This document shows positions 59,053 through 60,159 of a DNA stretch of 60,159 nt, one piece after another (position 1 is the stretch's first letter; the number at the start of each line of letters is the position of its first letter). The stretch comes from an uncultured Eubacteriales bacterium (GTDB taxonomy: Bacteria; Bacillota; Clostridia; Oscillospirales; Ruminococcaceae): contig OMXI01000017.1 in NCBI GenBank assembly GCA_900314975.1, positions 1 through 60,159 of the forward strand. Reading direction: 5' to 3'. Both the position numbers and the translations under genes were made by a program. The notes below the pieces were generated by a model, which worked only from the letters and a program-made list of their open reading frames with translations, made no database searches and was not told the origin of the DNA.

Positions 59053-59619
59053 ATGGATAGTGCGCTTTCAGAGTATAAGTCGATGACCGATGAGGAGCTT
59101 GTACGCAGTGCGAAAAATGATAAAAAAGCCGTTTCAGAGCTGATTGTAAGATACCTGCGGACTGTGCATTTCCTTGCGGGAAGATACTCTGCGGGCATTT
59201 ATGAGGATCTGGTCCAAGAGGGCTTTATGGGACTGCTCAAGGCGGTCAATACGTACAGACCCGACGAGAATGTGAAGTTCTCCACATACGCAAATGTGTG
59301 CGTGAAAAACAGAATATTAAGCTCGCTGAAAAGAAACAGTCTGATAAGCGGTGAGGAGTTCACCGAGGATATCGTGCAGTCTCTTTTTGAGAGCGAAAAG
59401 ACCGCAGATCCTGAAAGCATCGTTATCGAAAACGAGCGTATGGACGAGGTCTATAAAAAAATCACTTCGGCTCTGTCGGAGCAGGAGTGGAGGGTATTTC
59501 AATTATTTTTAACCGGAATGGCTTATAATCAAATGGCATTAAATCTTGGCGTTAGTGTTAAGTCGGTAGACAATGCAATGCAAAGGGTCAGGCGAAAATT
59601 GAAATCCGTGCTGAAATAA
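59053..59619 (+). CDS. Sigma-70 family factor, SigH/Spo0H-like
   Basis: 188 residues from the ATG after GGGGCGG; an upstream in-frame start at 59011 overlaps the promoter. Region 2: YEDLVQEGFMGLLKAVNTY with the core-binding DLVQEG, and KFSTYANVCVKNRI for -10 recognition. Region 4 (about 140-185): LSEQEWRVFQLFLTGMAYNQMA with helix-turn-helix NLGVSVKSVDNAMQRVRRKL, in short SVKSVDNA. This is the SigH (Spo0H) layout, which in Bacillus governs early sporulation and competence; the target genes here are unknown. Confidence 0.85.
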   Translation: MDSALSEYKSMTDEELVRSAKNDKKAVSELIVRYLRTVHFLAGRYSAGIYEDLVQEGFMGLLKAVNTYRPDENVKFSTYANVCVKNRILSSLKRNSLISGEEFTEDIVQSLFESEKTADPESIVIENERMDEVYKKITSALSEQEWRVFQLFLTGMAYNQMALNLGVSVKSVDNAMQRVRRKLKSVLK

Positions 59620-59620
59620 G

Positions 59621-59649
59621 TTGAAAAGATGCTTTGTGTATCTTTTATA
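59621..59649 (+). promoter_or_regulatory. Weak promoter before the tRNA-like element
   Basis: TTGAAA, 17-base spacer, TTTATA (or 19 bases to TATATA). Predicted transcript start is about 59652-59658, close to the first base of the tRNA-like element. Confidence 0.4.
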
Positions 59650-59650
59650 T

Positions 59651-59713
59651 AGCCGAATAGCTTAATTGCAGAGCGTTGTTTATCAAAGGTGTCGGTGCAA
59701 GTCCGACGAGGCA
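59651..59713 (+). pseudogene. tRNA-like sequence, probably a degenerate tRNA
   Basis: D-arm GCTT-AATTGCA-GAGC (59660-59674, with T58/A59 at positions 8 and 9) and a perfect T-arm GTCGG-TGCAAGT-CCGAC (59691-59707) are in tRNA order. Only 16 bases join them (23 expected), so the anticodon arm and variable loop are broken, and the acceptor pairs only as GCC/GGC. It lies in the leader of the zinc-ribbon gene and is followed by TTTTTTT. Confidence 0.5.
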
Positions 59714-59740
59714 AAATTTTTTTAATCGAGGTATAGTATT

Positions 59741-60019
59741 ATGTACGAGGACAAGACATTAGTATGCAAGGACTGCGGTAACGAGTTCGTATTCACAGCA
59801 GGCGAGCAGGAGTTCTACGCTGAAAAGGGCTTTACAAACGAGCCGCAGAGATGCAAGGCTTGCAGAGATGCAAGAAAGCAGGCAAGCAAGGCTGACAGAC
59901 AGACCTACACAGCTACATGCGCAGCATGCGGCGGCGAGGCTGTTATTCCTTTCAAGCCAAGAGAGGACAGACCTGTATATTGCAGTGAGTGCTTCGCAAA
60001 GATGAAAGAGGAGCAGTAA
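59741..60019 (+). CDS. Small zinc-ribbon protein
   Basis: 92 residues; TCGAGG precedes the ATG. Two CxxC pairs near the N-terminus (CKDCGNEFVFTAGEQEF, then CKAC) form one zinc ribbon; a second set (CAACGGEA and CSEC) forms another, with a Lys/Arg-rich helix between. The pattern fits the 'probable zinc-ribbon' plus CxxC_CxxC family of small proteins common in Firmicutes and Patescibacteria; their function is not established, and nucleic acid binding is only a guess. Monocistronic with a strong terminator. Confidence 0.88.
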   Translation: MYEDKTLVCKDCGNEFVFTAGEQEFYAEKGFTNEPQRCKACRDARKQASKADRQTYTATCAACGGEAVIPFKPREDRPVYCSECFAKMKEEQ

Positions 60020-60036
60020 TACTAATATCAAAAGCA

Positions 60037-60067
60037 AAAGAGCCGCCAAAGTGACGGCTCTTTTTTG
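60037..60067 (+). terminator. Terminator of the zinc-ribbon gene
   Basis: AGAGCCG/CGGCTCT hairpin followed by TTTTTT, about 20 bases after the stop. Confidence 0.92.
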
Positions 60068-60071
60068 TTGT

Positions 60072-60159
60072 GCAACGAAAACCCCCAGCTATGCTGGGGG
60101 TTCAAAAAAGCTTTAGCTATGAGTAGAAAAACAAAACCTCCTATGATAGAATAAGAGTA
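60072..60159 (+). mobile_element. Probable left end of an IS200/IS605-type element, cut by window edge
   Basis: AACCCCCAGC-TAT-GCTGGGGGTT (60080-60102) is a perfect 10-bp hairpin with a 3-base loop, followed by TCAAAAAAGCTTTAGCTATG and a 12-codon frame (60119-60154, MSRKTKPPMIE) with an internal CCTCC. Subterminal hairpins of this kind mark the ends of IS200/IS605 elements, which transpose as single strands. No transposase is inside the window, so the call rests on the hairpin and on resemblance to clostridial copies. Confidence 0.5.

Noticed and set aside
59651-59713. Functional tRNA gene
   Set aside because: The anticodon arm is about 7 bases too short, its stem does not pair, and the acceptor pairs at only three positions.

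Overview
The window looks like a chromosome segment of a strictly anaerobic, Gram-positive Oscillospiraceae bacterium, most likely Ruminococcus (inference). The reasons are a domain-swapped GH3 beta-glucosidase of the R. albus type, a sensory-type [FeFe]-hydrogenase, a meso-DAP-type MurE, a Trp T-box, abundant TTGACA-17-TATAAT promoters with Firmicutes-style GGAGG ribosome sites, and large Cys-containing surface proteins.

Layout. 1-5.0 kb: 3' end of a cell-wall-bound surface protein and a hybrid histidine kinase whose membrane sensor resembles an ECF vitamin-transporter S component. 5.0-9.6 kb (minus strand): PrsW-like membrane protease with a Q/N/Y/G-rich tail, a sensory-type [FeFe]-hydrogenase, and a membrane protein/HAD phosphatase pair. 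9.7-15.3 kb: ABC exporter (FtsX permease, ATPase), a lipoprotein, a CPBP-like membrane protein and a flavodoxin/ferredoxin fusion. 15.4-22 kb (minus strand): TrpB2 tryptophan synthase under a tRNA-Trp T-box, an ECF sigma/anti-sigma pair, GH3 glucosidase and a YoaP-like acetyltransferase. 22-30.4 kb: MATE pump with a clear operator-like inverted repeat, a methyltransferase, a cyclic-di-GMP pair (FIST-EAL phosphodiesterase and periplasmic-binding-like-GGDEF cyclase) behind a structured leader, and an unknown protein that seems to be translated from a leaderless mRNA. 30.6-39.1 kb: a 2805-residue sortase-type surface protein with 16 Cna-B-like modules. 39.2-40.4 kb: unknown protein plus pyrophosphatase.

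40.9-57 kb is the division and cell wall (dcw) cluster: mraZ, rsmH, ftsL, a PASTA-type PBP, murE, murF, an MraY-like protein, ftsW, murG, an unknown single-pass membrane protein, murA, ftsQ/divIB, then ftsZ on its own promoter. These genes make lipid II precursors and the septal machinery. Two oddities stand out. The MraY-position gene has lost most catalytic residues of MraY. FtsQ carries a long Tyr/Gly/Asn repeat tail. 57-60 kb: DivIVA-like coiled-coil protein, a fumarase-type beta subunit without its alpha partner nearby, a SigH-like sigma factor, a tRNA-like remnant, a zinc-ribbon protein, and what looks like the left end of an IS200/IS605 element at the edge.

All calls are from reading the sequence; no database search was run. 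The findings judged most worth checking are the degenerate MraY paralogue, the ECF-S/histidine kinase fusion, the c-di-GMP pair with its leader RNA, the giant isopeptide-type adhesin, and the leaderless gene.
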